Positions 46,296-56,764 of a stretch of DNA of 64,000 nt are shown here, one piece after another. The notes under the pieces were generated by a model, which made no database searches, had not been told where the DNA came from, and saw nothing but the letters and a program-made list of their open reading frames with translations. Positions within the stretch are counted from its first letter, which is position 1, and every line of letters starts with the position of its first letter. Source of the stretch: Lachnospiraceae bacterium. GTDB lineage: Bacteria > Bacillota > Clostridia > Lachnospirales > Lachnospiraceae. Made by a program: the position numbers and the translations under genes. The stretch spans positions 23,004-87,003 of the forward strand of contig JAILRA010000062.1 of the NCBI GenBank assembly GCA_024698715.1, read 5' to 3'.

Positions 46296-46413
46296 ATATA
46301 TACAGGCTCGTAAAAAGAAAATGTCGTCTTCGACGATGCACGGGCCGTACGCGAGCAGTGTGATTTCATCACTCATACTCAATCGTACAGGTCTTAAGAA
46401 AAAGGTATTTTTT

Positions 46414-46881
46414 ATGGCACAGGAAAATATAAAAATAATTGCAAATAACAAAAAAGCATATCATGATTATTTTGTGGATGAAACTTTTGAAGCCGGAATA
46501 GTTCTTGTCGGAACAGAAGTAAAATCCCTCCGTATGGGTAAATGTTCCATCAAAGAATCGTTTATAGGTATCGATAATGGTGAACTTTTCATTTACGGTA
46601 TGAATATTTCTCCTTACGAAAAAGGTAATATTTTTAATAAGGATCCTTTGAGAAACCGTAAACTTCTGGTTCATAAAGCCGAGATCTCAAAACTTTCCGG
46701 TAAAATCAAAGAAAAAGGATTTACACTCATTCCGCTTAAGGTTTATTTTTCAAAAGGAAAGGCAAAAATAGAGTTCGGTCTCTGCAGAGGCAAGAAATTG
46801 TACGACAAAAGAGAAAGTATTGCCAAAAAGGATTATGAAAGAGAGACGAGAAGAGATTTTAAGAATGCTCAGAATATGTAA
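46414..46881 (+). CDS. smpB: SsrA-binding protein SmpB
   Basis: 155 residues from ATG 46414 ([14 protein letters not shown]), with AAAAAGG about 9 bp upstream; earlier in-frame codons from 46321 run through a leader with a TCGTC-TTC-GACGA hairpin. SmpB binds tmRNA and rescues stalled ribosomes. Motifs: [69 protein letters not shown] and a basic C-terminal tail. The partner RNA gene ssrA lies 109 bp downstream on the same strand. Confidence 0.96.
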   Translation: MAQENIKIIANNKKAYHDYFVDETFEAGIVLVGTEVKSLRMGKCSIKESFIGIDNGELFIYGMNISPYEKGNIFNKDPLRNRKLLVHKAEISKLSGKIKEKGFTLIPLKVYFSKGKAKIEFGLCRGKKLYDKRESIAKKDYERETRRDFKNAQNM

Positions 46882-46907
46882 TAAAAAATGTTATTTTATA
46901 AAATGTT

Positions 46908-46936
46908 TTGGAAAAATCTTTTCTGTCTGATATAAT
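46908..46936 (+). promoter_or_regulatory. Promoter for ssrA
   Basis: TTGGAA (46908-46913), a 17-bp spacer and a consensus TATAAT (46931-46936) lie about 55 bp before the mature 5' end, leaving room for a processed leader. Confidence 0.75.
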
Positions 46937-46990
46937 ATTATTATAGATTTTAACCGAATATATATTCGGATGAAATAAACAATTGAATAA

Positions 46991-47331
46991 GGGCCAGTAA
47001 TGGTTTCGACAGGGGTTTTGCACCTTTAGAAGCTATCCGTAAGTGACGCGTCAGTTCACAAACCTAAATATAAACGCTGATAATAACAAATTAGCTTTCG
47101 CTGCCTAATCGCAGCGTGTCCGTGGTATCAGTACCTGTCTTGATATCTTAGGGCATCATCCTTGACAGGAAACGACGTTAAGTTTGTTCCGGCTTGACGG
47201 GCGTATAAGGAACTACCGAGTTGCAAAGTCTGTCAAACGTCTTTGCGATGAGGGAATCTTGAAGTTTGACTGTGATAGGAGAAGGAGAGGGAATCTGCTT
47301 TTGGACACGGGTTCGACTCCCGTCTGGTCCA
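46991..47331 (+). ncRNA. ssrA: Transfer-messenger RNA (tmRNA)
   Basis: About 341 nt. The 5' end GGGCCAG pairs with CTGGTCC at the 3' end to form the tRNA-like acceptor, with one G-U. TGGTTTCGACAGG near the start and a T arm (ACGGG-TTCGACT-CCCGT) near the end are typical. The tag frame 47076-47108 reads ADNNKLAFAA then stop TAA, a normal hydrophobic proteolysis tag. CCA is not encoded. Pseudoknot regions lie between. It is paired with smpB upstream. Confidence 0.96.
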
Positions 47332-47418
47332 CTTTTTCAAGGCATTTTTAATGTTACAATTATTAATGCCATTTATTATTTTTATAATAATTATTAAATT
47401 TATCTTTTGGGGGAGAGT

Positions 47419-49098
47419 ATGGGACAAAAACATTTTCTTAATTTGAAAAGAATGCTTATTCTTATGGCATTGGTACCTCTTACAAGTTCTATCGTTATTC
47501 TTGGATTGATCAGCAATAAGATTGCGGTTAATTCTCTCGAGAAAAATATCAGGGAAGAATTGAAACTGGCTTCGACCGGATTAAAAGAATATTATCAGTA
47601 TGATCTGATAAACGAAAATGACCTTGTTAACGGCTTTTGCGAATACGATACGGATTATATCGACAGAATGGCTGAAACAGGCATTGATTTTACATTGTTT
47701 AAAGATGATGTAAGATTTATGACATCCATAAGAGATGTTAAAACGGGACTCAGGATCGAAGGTACCAAAGCATCCGAAGCTGTCTGGGCAGCCGTAAAGA
47801 ACGGTGAAGATTATTTTTCCGATGATGTTAAAATAAATAATACCAGATATTTTGTTTACTACATGCCGCTTAAGGGCGCCAATAATAATGTAGTGGGTAT
47901 GGCTTTCTCCGGTAAACCCGCGACTGATGTAAGAAAAGCCGAATTGACCATAAATATTTCGATCATTATTACCGGTGTAATTCTTGAGTTTATATTTTTG
48001 GTTATTGTGATCATCATTTCAATTAAAGTCGCAAATCCCATTAAGAAAACATCACTGGCTATTCATGAGATCGCAGACGGTAATATTAATACTACGGTAA
48101 ATCTGAAATCGAATCTCGAAGAGAGTGCAATGCTCATTGAATCGACTCAGAAACTTTCGAAAGTTCTTACCGAATCAATAAATGATATCAGAAACAAATA
48201 TGATCAACTGAAAGATACCATAGCCAATTCTTCAAATCTTGCACGTACTTCATCGGAAGGCACAAGCCAGATATCAGAATCCATGAGCGGTCTCGCAAAT
48301 ACAACGGAGACTATGGCTGACAGCGTTCAGGGAATCAACGAGAATGTTATTTCCATGGGCGGAATGATCGAAGGTATCGTATCCAATACGGATCATTTGA
48401 ACCTCAGTTCGCGTAATATGACGGCAGCCAATAACGAAGCCGGAGACTGCATCAGAAAGATGAGCGAGAGCTCTCAGAGATCACTTGATGCGATTGAGAG
48501 TATTTCGGAAAAGATCAATGATACTAACAATTCGGTAGGCGAAATAGATGAGATGATGAATCTCATCACCAATATAGCTTCTCAGACGAATCTTCTTGCT
48601 CTGAATGCTTCCATTGAAGCTGCAAGAGCAGGTGAAGCAGGCAAAGGATTCGGTGTTGTTGCTGAAGAGATCAAAAATCTTGCGGAGCAGTCAAATCAGT
48701 CTGCAGCAAAGATCAGGGATGCAGTTATTCAGATATTCAAAAAATCCGACGAGTGCGTAAAAGACTCCGAAAAGGTTAAAGAGATAATTAACGAACAGCG
48801 TGAACTTCTTGAGATCACACTTAAGAAATTTGACGAACTTGACGGCGAGATCAATAATTCGGTATGTGAAATCGATTCACTTTCCCGGGTTGCAAAAGAA
48901 CTGGATGTTATTAAGAACGGTCTTGTTGATGCTGTCAGCGATCTTTCAGCCATATCCGAAGAGACGGCTGCTACCAATCAGGAAGTTACCGCTTCAATTG
49001 AATCGATCGCAGATAATGTTCGTTGCGTAAGTGATGAAAGTTCTCATATGAACGATCTGTCAGACGGATTAAAAGATGCGATCGCATATTTTAAATAA
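47419..49098 (+). CDS. Methyl-accepting chemotaxis protein with Cache-type sensor
   Basis: 559 residues from ATG 47419; GGGGGAG is the ribosome site, inside a longer TTG frame. Helix ~11-33, an extracytoplasmic single-Cache-like domain (~40-175, [34 protein letters not shown]), helix ~183-208, HAMP (~209-260) and a signalling domain. The hairpin tip [20 protein letters not shown] plus [18 protein letters not shown] is canonical and binds CheA and CheW. It lacks a C-terminal CheR-binding pentapeptide. The ligand is unknown. No che genes lie nearby. Confidence 0.93.
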   Translation: MGQKHFLNLKRMLILMALVPLTSSIVILGLISNKIAVNSLEKNIREELKLASTGLKEYYQYDLINENDLVNGFCEYDTDYIDRMAETGIDFTLFKDDVRFMTSIRDVKTGLRIEGTKASEAVWAAVKNGEDYFSDDVKINNTRYFVYYMPLKGANNNVVGMAFSGKPATDVRKAELTINISIIITGVILEFIFLVIVIIISIKVANPIKKTSLAIHEIADGNINTTVNLKSNLEESAMLIESTQKLSKVLTESINDIRNKYDQLKDTIANSSNLARTSSEGTSQISESMSGLANTTETMADSVQGINENVISMGGMIEGIVSNTDHLNLSSRNMTAANNEAGDCIRKMSESSQRSLDAIESISEKINDTNNSVGEIDEMMNLITNIASQTNLLALNASIEAARAGEAGKGFGVVAEEIKNLAEQSNQSAAKIRDAVIQIFKKSDECVKDSEKVKEIINEQRELLEITLKKFDELDGEINNSVCEIDSLSRVAKELDVIKNGLVDAVSDLSAISEETAATNQEVTASIESIADNVRCVSDESSHMNDLSDGLKDAIAYFK

Positions 49099-49111
49099 TA
49101 CTGTTTTGAAA

Positions 49112-49140
49112 TTGATTTTTTTACATAAATATTGTATAAT
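49112..49140 (+). promoter_or_regulatory. Promoter for the 6S-like RNA
   Basis: TTGATT (49112-49117), a 17-bp spacer and TATAAT (49135-49140). The predicted start at about 49147 falls just before the long-range closing stem of the RNA. Confidence 0.7.
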
Positions 49141-49149
49141 AATAAAAAC

Positions 49150-49312
49150 CTGAAATATGACGACTTGTTATTTTGACCCTACAATACTTTAAACGGGATT
49201 CCTATATCTTTAATCCTATGTCAGGCCAAATTTGTTTTATCCATTGGAAGGCAGAAGTTTATTTGCGGACACCCACCTAGCCTTTAGCTAGGAGTCAAAA
49301 TACGAGATCATG
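49150..49312 (+). ncRNA. Structured RNA, probably 6S (SsrS)-like
   Basis: About 160 nt with its own sigma-A promoter. The ends pair over a long range: TATTTTGAC (49169-49177) with GTCAAAATA (49294-49302), with weaker pairing outward to the two ATGA/TCAT ends. Inside are AACGGGATTCC, a TTGGAAGGCAGAAG stretch, GCGGACACCCACC and a CCTAG/CTAGG hairpin. I associate these blocks with Firmicute 6S RNAs, and size and closed-rod shape fit, but this is from memory. The alternative is a 5' leader of the YihY gene that starts at its 3' edge. Confidence 0.55.
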
Positions 49313-49327
49313 TTTCGGGTCATTATT

Positions 49328-50176
49328 ATGAAGAAATTTAAAGCATTTTTTAACGGTTACATGGAAATATCGATGATGTATCGGCAAACTAATGCGAGAT
49401 TATTTGCATCGAGTGTTGCCTTTTTTGTGTTTCTGGCGATATTTCCCACCGTTCTTCTTGTTTTTTCGATAATCCCTTTTACACCATTGTCTGAAGCGAA
49501 TATTCTTGCTTTTCTGGGAAAGGTTCTTCCCGAAGTACTGGATTCCCTTACGATCAATATCATAAAACAATTATACGGTCATTCGCCGACGATCTTATCG
49601 ATCACGACATTGATACTTTTGTGGTCATCTGCAAAAGGCATCCAGGGGATCAAGAGCGGACTGAACGTAATAAACGGATGCGCCGAATTGTCCAATTTCA
49701 TTATGTTAAGACTAAGGGCGATCCTTTATTCTCTGGGGTTTGCCATGTTGATCGTCATTATGGTTGCAGTGATCGTATTTATTAACTATGTATATGAACT
49801 GCTCGGACAGTATTTCGGTTTCCATTTCGGATGGCTTGAAGCAATATTTAATTTCCGATTCCTGGTACAGTGGATCTTTTGTGCATTTGTTTTGTGCTTT
49901 GTTTATGCATGGGTTCCGGACAAAAAAACGAGACCCCGCAAACAGTGGAAGGGTGCGCTTTTTACCGGTACCACATGGACTGCATTTAACTGGGCATTTA
50001 ACTTTTATCTTATGAAATTTTCGACCTTTAACCTTTACGGTTCCATGGCGACGGTCATAATCCTTCTTATCTGGGTATACACGCTTGCGGTTCTGTTTAT
50101 GTACGGCGGAATCATCAATGTGTATTTTAACTCAAAGAGAGAGGAAGGAAGGCTTACCAAGGAAGAAGCCGCGTGA
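49328..50176 (+). CDS. YihY/virulence factor BrkB family membrane protein
   Basis: 282 residues from ATG 49328; ATG 49310 is also in frame but would overlap the RNA, and neither has a clear ribosome site. Six hydrophobic helices: ~25-50, ~90-110, ~135-160, ~175-195, ~210-230, ~240-265. Family landmarks: ASSVAFFVFLAIFPTVLLVF, LLWSSAKGIQGIKSGLN, YAWVPDKKTRPRKQWKGALF and FNLYGSMATVIILLIWVYT. The family is widespread; its function is not settled (once named RNase BN in error). No operon partner is visible. Confidence 0.9.
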   Translation: MKKFKAFFNGYMEISMMYRQTNARLFASSVAFFVFLAIFPTVLLVFSIIPFTPLSEANILAFLGKVLPEVLDSLTINIIKQLYGHSPTILSITTLILLWSSAKGIQGIKSGLNVINGCAELSNFIMLRLRAILYSLGFAMLIVIMVAVIVFINYVYELLGQYFGFHFGWLEAIFNFRFLVQWIFCAFVLCFVYAWVPDKKTRPRKQWKGALFTGTTWTAFNWAFNFYLMKFSTFNLYGSMATVIILLIWVYTLAVLFMYGGIINVYFNSKREEGRLTKEEAA

Positions 50177-50248
50177 AATATCAGACATTGGATATGTTAA
50201 ACATTTTGGATTTACGGTATGCGGTTTTTCGAGGATTTAAAATTCCTG

Positions 50249-50278
50249 TTGACTGTATCGGTATTTCTTGAATATAAT
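50249..50278 (+). promoter_or_regulatory. Promoter for the pheST leader
   Basis: TTGACT (50249-50254), an 18-bp spacer and TATAAT (50273-50278), about 50 bp before the first paired part of the T-box leader. Confidence 0.75.
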
Positions 50279-50327
50279 AACTCTATGATTTCATATTCGA
50301 GAATGAATATGCATATTTTATATAGAA

Positions 50328-50647
50328 CGGCATTGATGGTGCAAAAGTCCGTATTATTCTTTCAGAGAGAGAAAGTGATCCGCTGAAAGCTTTCTTAAGA
50401 CAATGTTACGTGATCAATTTCACACCGGAGCCTGCAAATTGAAAGACTACAGAAATTCATTAAAGGAAAATGACAGGATTTAATTGTTGTTTTACTTAGG
50501 GATTTCAGATGAGTAGGTTTGCACGTATGAAGGCGTTAACTGAAATGAGAGCATTTGGTTTACATAAAAATAATTATGCTAACTGAATGAATATGGGTGG
50601 TACCGCGTAAATAACGTCCCGTAAGAATTTATCTTACGGGAATTTTT
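50328..50647 (+). promoter_or_regulatory. T-box leader of pheST, Phe specifier
   Basis: AGAGAG (50362-50369 region), a specifier codon TTC (50419-50421) followed by A and the CACC arm of stem I, ATGAGTAGG near 50511, the T-box GGGTGGTACCGCG (50595-50607) and a terminator with 10-bp stem TCCCGTAAGA/TCTTACGGGA (50617-50641) plus T-run. TTC (Phe) agrees with the genes downstream. Uncharged tRNA-Phe would favour read-through into pheST. Confidence 0.95.
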
Positions 50648-50714
50648 GTTTTTATAATCCGATATTTTTAAACGTGTAAGTAAATTTAGTTTTTAATACA
50701 GAGGAGAGAAGGAT

Positions 50715-51746
50715 ATGAACGAAAAATTATCTTCAATCAAACAGGAGATTCTCGACAGTATCGAGAAATCCGCAGTTTCCAGAGCGACTGCTTTTGAATT
50801 GAGAAAACAGTATCTTGATTCGAAAACCGGTCAGATTGGTCAGCTCATGAAGGAGATGAAGAACATTCCCAATGAGGAAAAGGCCGAGTACGGAAAACAG
50901 GTTAATGAACTTAAAAACTGGGCTACCGAAGTTTTTGAAGAACTTGATGCCAAAATGAAAGATAAAGAATTAAAAGAGAGATACGAGAAAGAGAAGATTG
51001 ATGTTACTATCGATGCCGACTCTGACAAAAAAGGAAATCTTCATCCGATCACTCAGATGAGAAACCAGCTTATCGATGTATTTGCGGGAATGGGATTTTC
51101 AATCTACGAAGGAACTGAGATCGAGAACGATTATTATAACTTCACTGCACTTAACACTCCTGCGGATCATCCCGCGAGAGACATGCAGGATACGTTCTAT
51201 CTGTCTCCCGAATTTCTTTTAAGAACCCAGACTTCATCCGGACAGATCCATGTTATGGAGAATACCAAGCCTCCTATCAAGATCCTGTCTCCCGGTAAAG
51301 TTTTCAGAAGCGATGATGATGCGACGCATTCACCCATGTTCACTCAGATGGAAGGTCTTGTGGTTGATAAGAAGATCACACTTTGCGACCTTAAGGGAAT
51401 GCTTGATAACTTCGTAAAGAAGATTTACGGCGAAGATACAACTACAAGATTACGTCCTTCATACTTCCCATTCACAGAGCCTTCAGTAGAAGTAGATGTA
51501 AGCTGCTTCGAATGCGGCGGTAAGGGCTGTAAACTTTGCAAGGGTACAGGCTGGATAGAGATCCTTGGTGCAGGTATCGTTAACAAGAAGGTACTTGAGA
51601 ACTGCGGTATAGATTCTGAAGAATATTCAGGTCTTGCATTCGGTATCGGTATTGAGAGAACAGCAATGCTTAAGTACGGTATCAATAACATCAAGTTGTT
51701 ATTTGAATCAGACTTAAATGTTCTTAAGCAGATTGATGATAACTAA
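50715..51746 (+). CDS. pheS: Phenylalanyl-tRNA synthetase alpha subunit
   Basis: 343 residues. An N-terminal coiled coil (~1-90) binds tRNA; the class II core has [14 protein letters not shown] (motif 1 area), [33 protein letters not shown] (motif 2 area), [12 protein letters not shown] and [18 protein letters not shown] (motif 3). A Cys-rich hairpin ([17 protein letters not shown]) is typical of Firmicute PheS. A GAGGAGAGAAGG ribosome site precedes the ATG. pheT follows 43 bp later. Confidence 0.97.
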   Translation: MNEKLSSIKQEILDSIEKSAVSRATAFELRKQYLDSKTGQIGQLMKEMKNIPNEEKAEYGKQVNELKNWATEVFEELDAKMKDKELKERYEKEKIDVTIDADSDKKGNLHPITQMRNQLIDVFAGMGFSIYEGTEIENDYYNFTALNTPADHPARDMQDTFYLSPEFLLRTQTSSGQIHVMENTKPPIKILSPGKVFRSDDDATHSPMFTQMEGLVVDKKITLCDLKGMLDNFVKKIYGEDTTTRLRPSYFPFTEPSVEVDVSCFECGGKGCKLCKGTGWIEILGAGIVNKKVLENCGIDSEEYSGLAFGIGIERTAMLKYGINNIKLLFESDLNVLKQIDDN

Positions 51747-51789
51747 GATTAATTACGAAATATTGATATATATTTGAGAGGATAAAAAT

Positions 51790-54210
51790 ATGTTAGTAAC
51801 TTTGAGTTGGTTAAAAGAATATGTAGATATTAATGATATCGAACCTTCAGTTCTTGAAGAGAAGCTTTTCTCCTGCGGATTTGAAGTAGAAGAAGTAATT
51901 GAAATCGGTAAAGATATATCGGGTGTTGTAGTTGGTCTTGTAAAAGAATGCGAGCCTATTCCCGATACACATCTTCATGTATGTAAAGTTGATGTCGGAC
52001 AGCCGGAACTTTTACAGATCTGCTGTGGTGCGGATAATGTATGTACAGGTAAGAAATTCCCCGTTGCATTGGACGGAGCGAGCGTAATCGCAACAGCAAA
52101 AGATCATAAGACGGTTGAAGGCGTAATGACGATCAAAAAAGGCAAACTTCGCGGATATGATTCGGAAGGCATGCTTTGTTCGGGTGTTGAGATTGGTGTT
52201 TCGGAAGGTATGTATCCCGGAGCATCATATAACGGATTACTTGTGCTTGATGATTCATGTGAAGTTGGTGCGGATGTAAAACCCATAGTCGGAATTGATG
52301 ATTATATTTTCGATGTTTCCATCACCGCAAACAGACCTGACTGTCAGTGCATTACCGGTATTGCAAGAGAAGTTGCTGCAGTTTTGAACAGAGAATACAA
52401 AGCTCCTGCTCTTGATTATCATGAAGACAGTGTTACTAAGGATGGTTTCAGCGTTGAAGTTATCGCTCCCGATATCTGCCCGAGATACATCGGACATTAT
52501 GTTCATGATGTAGTTATCAAAGAATCTCCTCTCTGGATGCAGAGAAGACTTGCACTTGTAGGTCAGACACCTATTTCGAATATGGTTGACATAACAAACT
52601 ATGTATCTCTTGAAATGGGTCAGCCCATGCATGCTTTTGACTGTGACTATATCGAAGGAAACAAGATCGTAGTCAGACGTGCGGATGATAAAGAAAAGAT
52701 CGTTACCCTCGACGAACAGGAATATGAACTTACAAACAATAACCTCGTTATCTGCGACGGTGTAAAACCTGTTGCCATAGCAGGTGTTATGGGCGGTCTT
52801 AATTCGGAGATCAGAGATACAACCAAGGAAGTTTTATTCGAGTCTGCAAAGTTTGCAAGAGACAATATCAGAAAGACTTCAAGAGTACTCGGTAAGAGAA
52901 CGGATGCTTCCGCCAAATACGAAAAGGGTGTTGATGAATATTCAACATTCAACGCAATGAAGAGAGCTCTTCATCTTGTAGAAGAATTAGAGTGCGGTAA
53001 AGTTTCATGCACTCATGTAGATGTTAATACGGGCAATTCAATTGAGCCCAAGGAAATGAAGGTCAGCATCGCCAAGGTTAACAGAGTACTAGGTATAGAA
53101 GTTCCCACTGATGATATTGTAAGAATCCTTAAGAATCTTTCATTCGATCCCAAGGTTAACGGTGACGAACTGACACTTATGATCCCCGCATACAGAGAAG
53201 ATATGGAAAGTTATCCCGATGTTGCCGAGGAAGTCATCAGAATGTACGGATACGAGCATATCACGGATACATTCCTTGCAGATGCTCAGGTTACAATGGG
53301 CGGACTTAATGCCAAACAGAAAAAAGAAATTAAACTCAAAAAAGATCTTTGTGCACAGGGAGCATATGAATGTATTCATTACTCATTCATTTCTCCTTCG
53401 GATTTCATTCTTTTGAATCTTTCTGATGATGCGGATGAAAGAAAAGCGATCAAGATCTTAAATCCCATAAACGAAGATCTGTCCGTTATGAGAACAACAC
53501 TTGCACCTTCAATGCTTCATGCGGTTTCAAGAAATCAGAAGAAGGGTAATCTTGAAGGAAAACTTTTCGAAGCAGGATCAAGATTTATCGCAAAGAGCCT
53601 GCCTTTATCTGAGTATCCCGATGAAAAGCAGACACTCTGCATAGCGATCTTCGGAGAAAAATACGATTTTTATTCGTTAAAGAGTATTGTTAATTCCGTA
53701 GCCGATTCTTTCTTCACGAGTTTCAAATTTGAAGCCGGCGAGAAAGCATTCCTGCATCCCTTTCAGACTGCTTTGGTTAAAGAAGGCGATAATACTATCG
53801 GCTACCTCGGAAAAGTATCATACGAAGTTGCAGAAAAACTCGATCTTAGAACTGATGCATATATCTGCGAGATCGATCTTGATTATCTTTACGCACTTGA
53901 TACAAAGGCATCCTACAAGCCGTTAAGCAAATTTGCATCCGTTAACAGAGACCTTGCACTTTTGATGAACAAGGATGTAGCCTGCGGTACGGTTGAAGAT
54001 ACGATTAAAGATGCGTGCAAATATGTGACTGACGTAAAACTCTTTGATGTATATGAAGGCGAGAACATTCCTTCAGACAAGAAGAGCCTTGCGTTCTCCA
54101 TAACATTCACGCCCGGAGAGCAGGATTTCGAAGCAGACAGCGTTGATAAATACGTTAAGAAGATTCTCGGTAACCTTAAATACAAACTGGATGTCGATAT
54201 CAGAAGCTGA
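51790..54210 (+). CDS. pheT: Phenylalanyl-tRNA synthetase beta subunit
   Basis: 806 residues. LVTLSWLKEYVDI opens the N-terminal domain, with an EMAP-like tRNA-binding region (~40-150, GLVKECEPIPDTHLHVCKVD). B3/B4 editing domain (~205-375, ANRPDCQCITGIAREVAAVL and NMVDITNYVSLEMGQPMHAFD), B5 (~400-470), a catalytic-like core (~480-690), and a C-terminal anticodon-binding domain (~715-806, SKFASVNRDLALLMNKDV). It is under the same Phe T-box as pheS. Confidence 0.97.
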   Translation: MLVTLSWLKEYVDINDIEPSVLEEKLFSCGFEVEEVIEIGKDISGVVVGLVKECEPIPDTHLHVCKVDVGQPELLQICCGADNVCTGKKFPVALDGASVIATAKDHKTVEGVMTIKKGKLRGYDSEGMLCSGVEIGVSEGMYPGASYNGLLVLDDSCEVGADVKPIVGIDDYIFDVSITANRPDCQCITGIAREVAAVLNREYKAPALDYHEDSVTKDGFSVEVIAPDICPRYIGHYVHDVVIKESPLWMQRRLALVGQTPISNMVDITNYVSLEMGQPMHAFDCDYIEGNKIVVRRADDKEKIVTLDEQEYELTNNNLVICDGVKPVAIAGVMGGLNSEIRDTTKEVLFESAKFARDNIRKTSRVLGKRTDASAKYEKGVDEYSTFNAMKRALHLVEELECGKVSCTHVDVNTGNSIEPKEMKVSIAKVNRVLGIEVPTDDIVRILKNLSFDPKVNGDELTLMIPAYREDMESYPDVAEEVIRMYGYEHITDTFLADAQVTMGGLNAKQKKEIKLKKDLCAQGAYECIHYSFISPSDFILLNLSDDADERKAIKILNPINEDLSVMRTTLAPSMLHAVSRNQKKGNLEGKLFEAGSRFIAKSLPLSEYPDEKQTLCIAIFGEKYDFYSLKSIVNSVADSFFTSFKFEAGEKAFLHPFQTALVKEGDNTIGYLGKVSYEVAEKLDLRTDAYICEIDLDYLYALDTKASYKPLSKFASVNRDLALLMNKDVACGTVEDTIKDACKYVTDVKLFDVYEGENIPSDKKSLAFSITFTPGEQDFEADSVDKYVKKILGNLKYKLDVDIRS

Positions 54211-54273
54211 TCAAATGCGTATGATAATCCTTTAGTTGTATAAGTTAGATGAAAAAAAAGGAGCACGGTATTT

Positions 54274-55698
54274 ATGGAAAACAAATGTGTTTGGAATAAA
54301 TATAACGCTACTCAGTTAAAAGAACTTGATTCATTTACAAAAGAATATGTGGATTTTATTTCGGATTGCAAGACTGAGAGAGAATGCGTTGAAAAAATAG
54401 TTAATGAGATAGAAAAAGAAGGCTATACCGATATTAATAAAGTTATTAAATCGGGTAAAAAGCTGAAAGCAGGTGATAAGGTTTATTCCGTGAAGATGAA
54501 TAAGTCGATCATCATGATGAATGTCGGAACGGATAAACTCGAAGACGGTGTTAACATCCTCGGAGCCCACATCGATTCACCACGTCTTGACGTAAAGTCA
54601 AATCCTTTATATGAGGATTCGGGAATCGCATACCTTGATACCCATTATTACGGCGGCATCAAAAAATATCAGTGGGTTACGATCCCTCTTGCGATCCACG
54701 GAGTTGTTGCCAAAAAAGACGGTACAAGCGTTATCGTTAATCTGGGTGAAGAAGAGGACGATCCCGTATTCTTCATTTCAGATCTTCTTATCCACCTTTC
54801 TCAGGATCAGCTTGAGAAGAAAGCTTCGAAAGTAATAGAAGGCGAAGCACTGGATATCATTATCGGTAACAGGCCTCTTGCAAAAGAAGATAAGAAGAGC
54901 AGTTCGAAATCAAAAGACAAGGAAGAGAAAGAAGAGAAGGAAGCTGTAAAGAAATCTGTTCTGGATATTCTCAAAAAATACTATGACATTGAAGAAGAAG
55001 ATTTTCTTTCGGCCGAACTGGAGATTGTTCCTGCAGGAAGAGCCAGAGAAGCCGGATTTGACCGTTCAATGGTCCTCGGTTACGGACAGGATGACAGAGT
55101 ATGTTCGTTCCCTTCATACAAAGCAATGTTAAAGGTTAAGAAGGTTAAAAGAACTGCAGTATGTATTCTGACCGACAAAGAAGAGATCGGTTCCGTAGGT
55201 GCTACGGGAATGCAGTCCCAGCTTTTTGAAAACGTAATGGCTGAATTACTGAATCTCTGCGATGATTATTCCGAGATCAAACTCAAGAGAATGCTCGCAA
55301 ATTCTAATATGCTCTCAAGTGATGTTTCAAGTGCATTCGATCCTTCCTATGCCTCAAGCTTCGATAAGAAGAACGTTGCATACCTTGGAAGAGGTCTTGT
55401 GCTCTGCAAATTTACCGGCTCCCGTGGAAAATCGGGATCCAATGATGCCAATGCCGAATATCTTGGCGCAATCAGAAGTATTTTCGCCAAAGACGATATT
55501 TCCTTCCAGCTTGCGGAACTAGGCAAAGTTGACCTTGGCGGTGGCGGAACGATCGCATATATGCTTGCCAAATACGGTATGAACGTTATCGACTGCGGTG
55601 TTGCCGTATTAAATATGCATGCGCCTTATGAAGCTACAAGCAAGGCGGATATCTACGAAACATATCGCGGATATATTTCATTTATAAAGAATATGTAA
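54274..55698 (+). CDS. M18 family aminopeptidase
   Basis: 474 residues. Metal and active-site motifs: GAHIDSPRLDVK (~91-102), DTHYYGGIKKYQWV, TDKEEIGSVGATGMQS, SGSRGKSGSNDANAE and the C-terminal NMHAPYEATSK. The enzyme is a cytoplasmic dodecameric Zn aminopeptidase preferring N-terminal Asp/Glu in characterised members. A Lys/Glu/Ser-rich insert (~205-235, KKSSSKSKDKEEKEEKEAV) looks like a lineage-specific loop. GGAG lies 14 bp before the ATG. Confidence 0.93.
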   Translation: MENKCVWNKYNATQLKELDSFTKEYVDFISDCKTERECVEKIVNEIEKEGYTDINKVIKSGKKLKAGDKVYSVKMNKSIIMMNVGTDKLEDGVNILGAHIDSPRLDVKSNPLYEDSGIAYLDTHYYGGIKKYQWVTIPLAIHGVVAKKDGTSVIVNLGEEEDDPVFFISDLLIHLSQDQLEKKASKVIEGEALDIIIGNRPLAKEDKKSSSKSKDKEEKEEKEAVKKSVLDILKKYYDIEEEDFLSAELEIVPAGRAREAGFDRSMVLGYGQDDRVCSFPSYKAMLKVKKVKRTAVCILTDKEEIGSVGATGMQSQLFENVMAELLNLCDDYSEIKLKRMLANSNMLSSDVSSAFDPSYASSFDKKNVAYLGRGLVLCKFTGSRGKSGSNDANAEYLGAIRSIFAKDDISFQLAELGKVDLGGGGTIAYMLAKYGMNVIDCGVAVLNMHAPYEATSKADIYETYRGYISFIKNM

Positions 55699-55707
55699 TT
55701 TTATGCC

Positions 55708-56745
55708 ATGGAATTAAAAAAATCAGATTTTTATTACGATCTTCCCGAAGAACTCATCGCGCAGGACCCTCTTGCCGACAGAAGTTCTTCAAGACTTCTT
55801 AAACTGAATAAAAATACCGGCGAATTCTCGCATCATCATTTCAGTGATATTATCGATTTCCTTCATGAAGGCGACTGTCTTGTACTTAATAACACGAAGG
55901 TTATTCCCGCAAGACTTTTCGGTGTAAGAGAAGGAACCGGTGCAAGTGTTGAGTTTTTGCTTTTAAAGAGACTTTCCGATACCGACTGGGAATGTCTGGT
56001 CAAACCCGGAAAAAAGGCTAAAGTCGGATACAGATTCACATACGGGGACGGAATTCTTAATAGCGAGATAGTTGACATAACTCCAGAAGGAAACAGGATA
56101 ATCAGATTTGAATTTGACGGAATATGGGAGGAAATACTCGACAGACTCGGTGAAATGCCGCTTCCTCCGTATATTACACATAAACTTCAGGATAAGAACA
56201 GATATCAGACTGTTTATGCCAAATTTGACGGTTCTGCAGCGGCACCGACCGCAGGACTTCATTTTACGAACGAGCTTCTTGAAAAGATAAGCAATAAGGG
56301 CGTGAAAATCGCTTATGTTACGCTTCATGTGGGACTCGGAACGTTCAGACCCGTAAAGGAAGACAATATTCTGGATCATCATATGCATTCCGAATGGTAT
56401 CAGGTGACTAAAGAAGCAGCCGATACGATAAATGAAACCCAAAAGGCCGGAGGCAGGATAATCTGCGTGGGAACCACAAGCTGCCGCACCATTGAGTCCG
56501 CTTCGGATGAAAACGGTATGGTCAGAGCGGAGAGTAAAGATACGAGTATCTTTATTTACCCGGGATATAAGTTTAAGGTTCTTGACTGTCTTATAACCAA
56601 TTTTCATTTGCCCGAATCCACACTTATAATGCTTGTTTCGGCACTTGCCGGCAGGGAAAATGTTTTAAATGCTTATGAAGAGGCCGTTAAAGAGAAATAT
56701 CGTTTCTTTTCATTCGGTGATGCCATGTTTATAACAAACGAGTAA
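55708..56745 (+). CDS. queA: tRNA preQ1(34) S-adenosylmethionine ribosyltransferase-isomerase
   Basis: 345 residues, 9 bp after the aminopeptidase. QueA moves the ribosyl part of SAM to preQ1 in tRNA, giving epoxyqueuosine, which QueH (9.2 kb) then reduces. Motifs: [69 protein letters not shown] and [14 protein letters not shown]. No clear ribosome site is seen; coupling with the aminopeptidase is likely. Confidence 0.96.
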   Translation: MELKKSDFYYDLPEELIAQDPLADRSSSRLLKLNKNTGEFSHHHFSDIIDFLHEGDCLVLNNTKVIPARLFGVREGTGASVEFLLLKRLSDTDWECLVKPGKKAKVGYRFTYGDGILNSEIVDITPEGNRIIRFEFDGIWEEILDRLGEMPLPPYITHKLQDKNRYQTVYAKFDGSAAAPTAGLHFTNELLEKISNKGVKIAYVTLHVGLGTFRPVKEDNILDHHMHSEWYQVTKEAADTINETQKAGGRIICVGTTSCRTIESASDENGMVRAESKDTSIFIYPGYKFKVLDCLITNFHLPESTLIMLVSALAGRENVLNAYEEAVKEKYRFFSFGDAMFITNE

Positions 56746-56764
56746 CAGGGAATTCAAAGAATTT

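Noticed and set aside
55963..56607. Minus-strand open frame of 214 codons inside queA
   Set aside because: Antisense of a fully conserved enzyme; no ribosome site.
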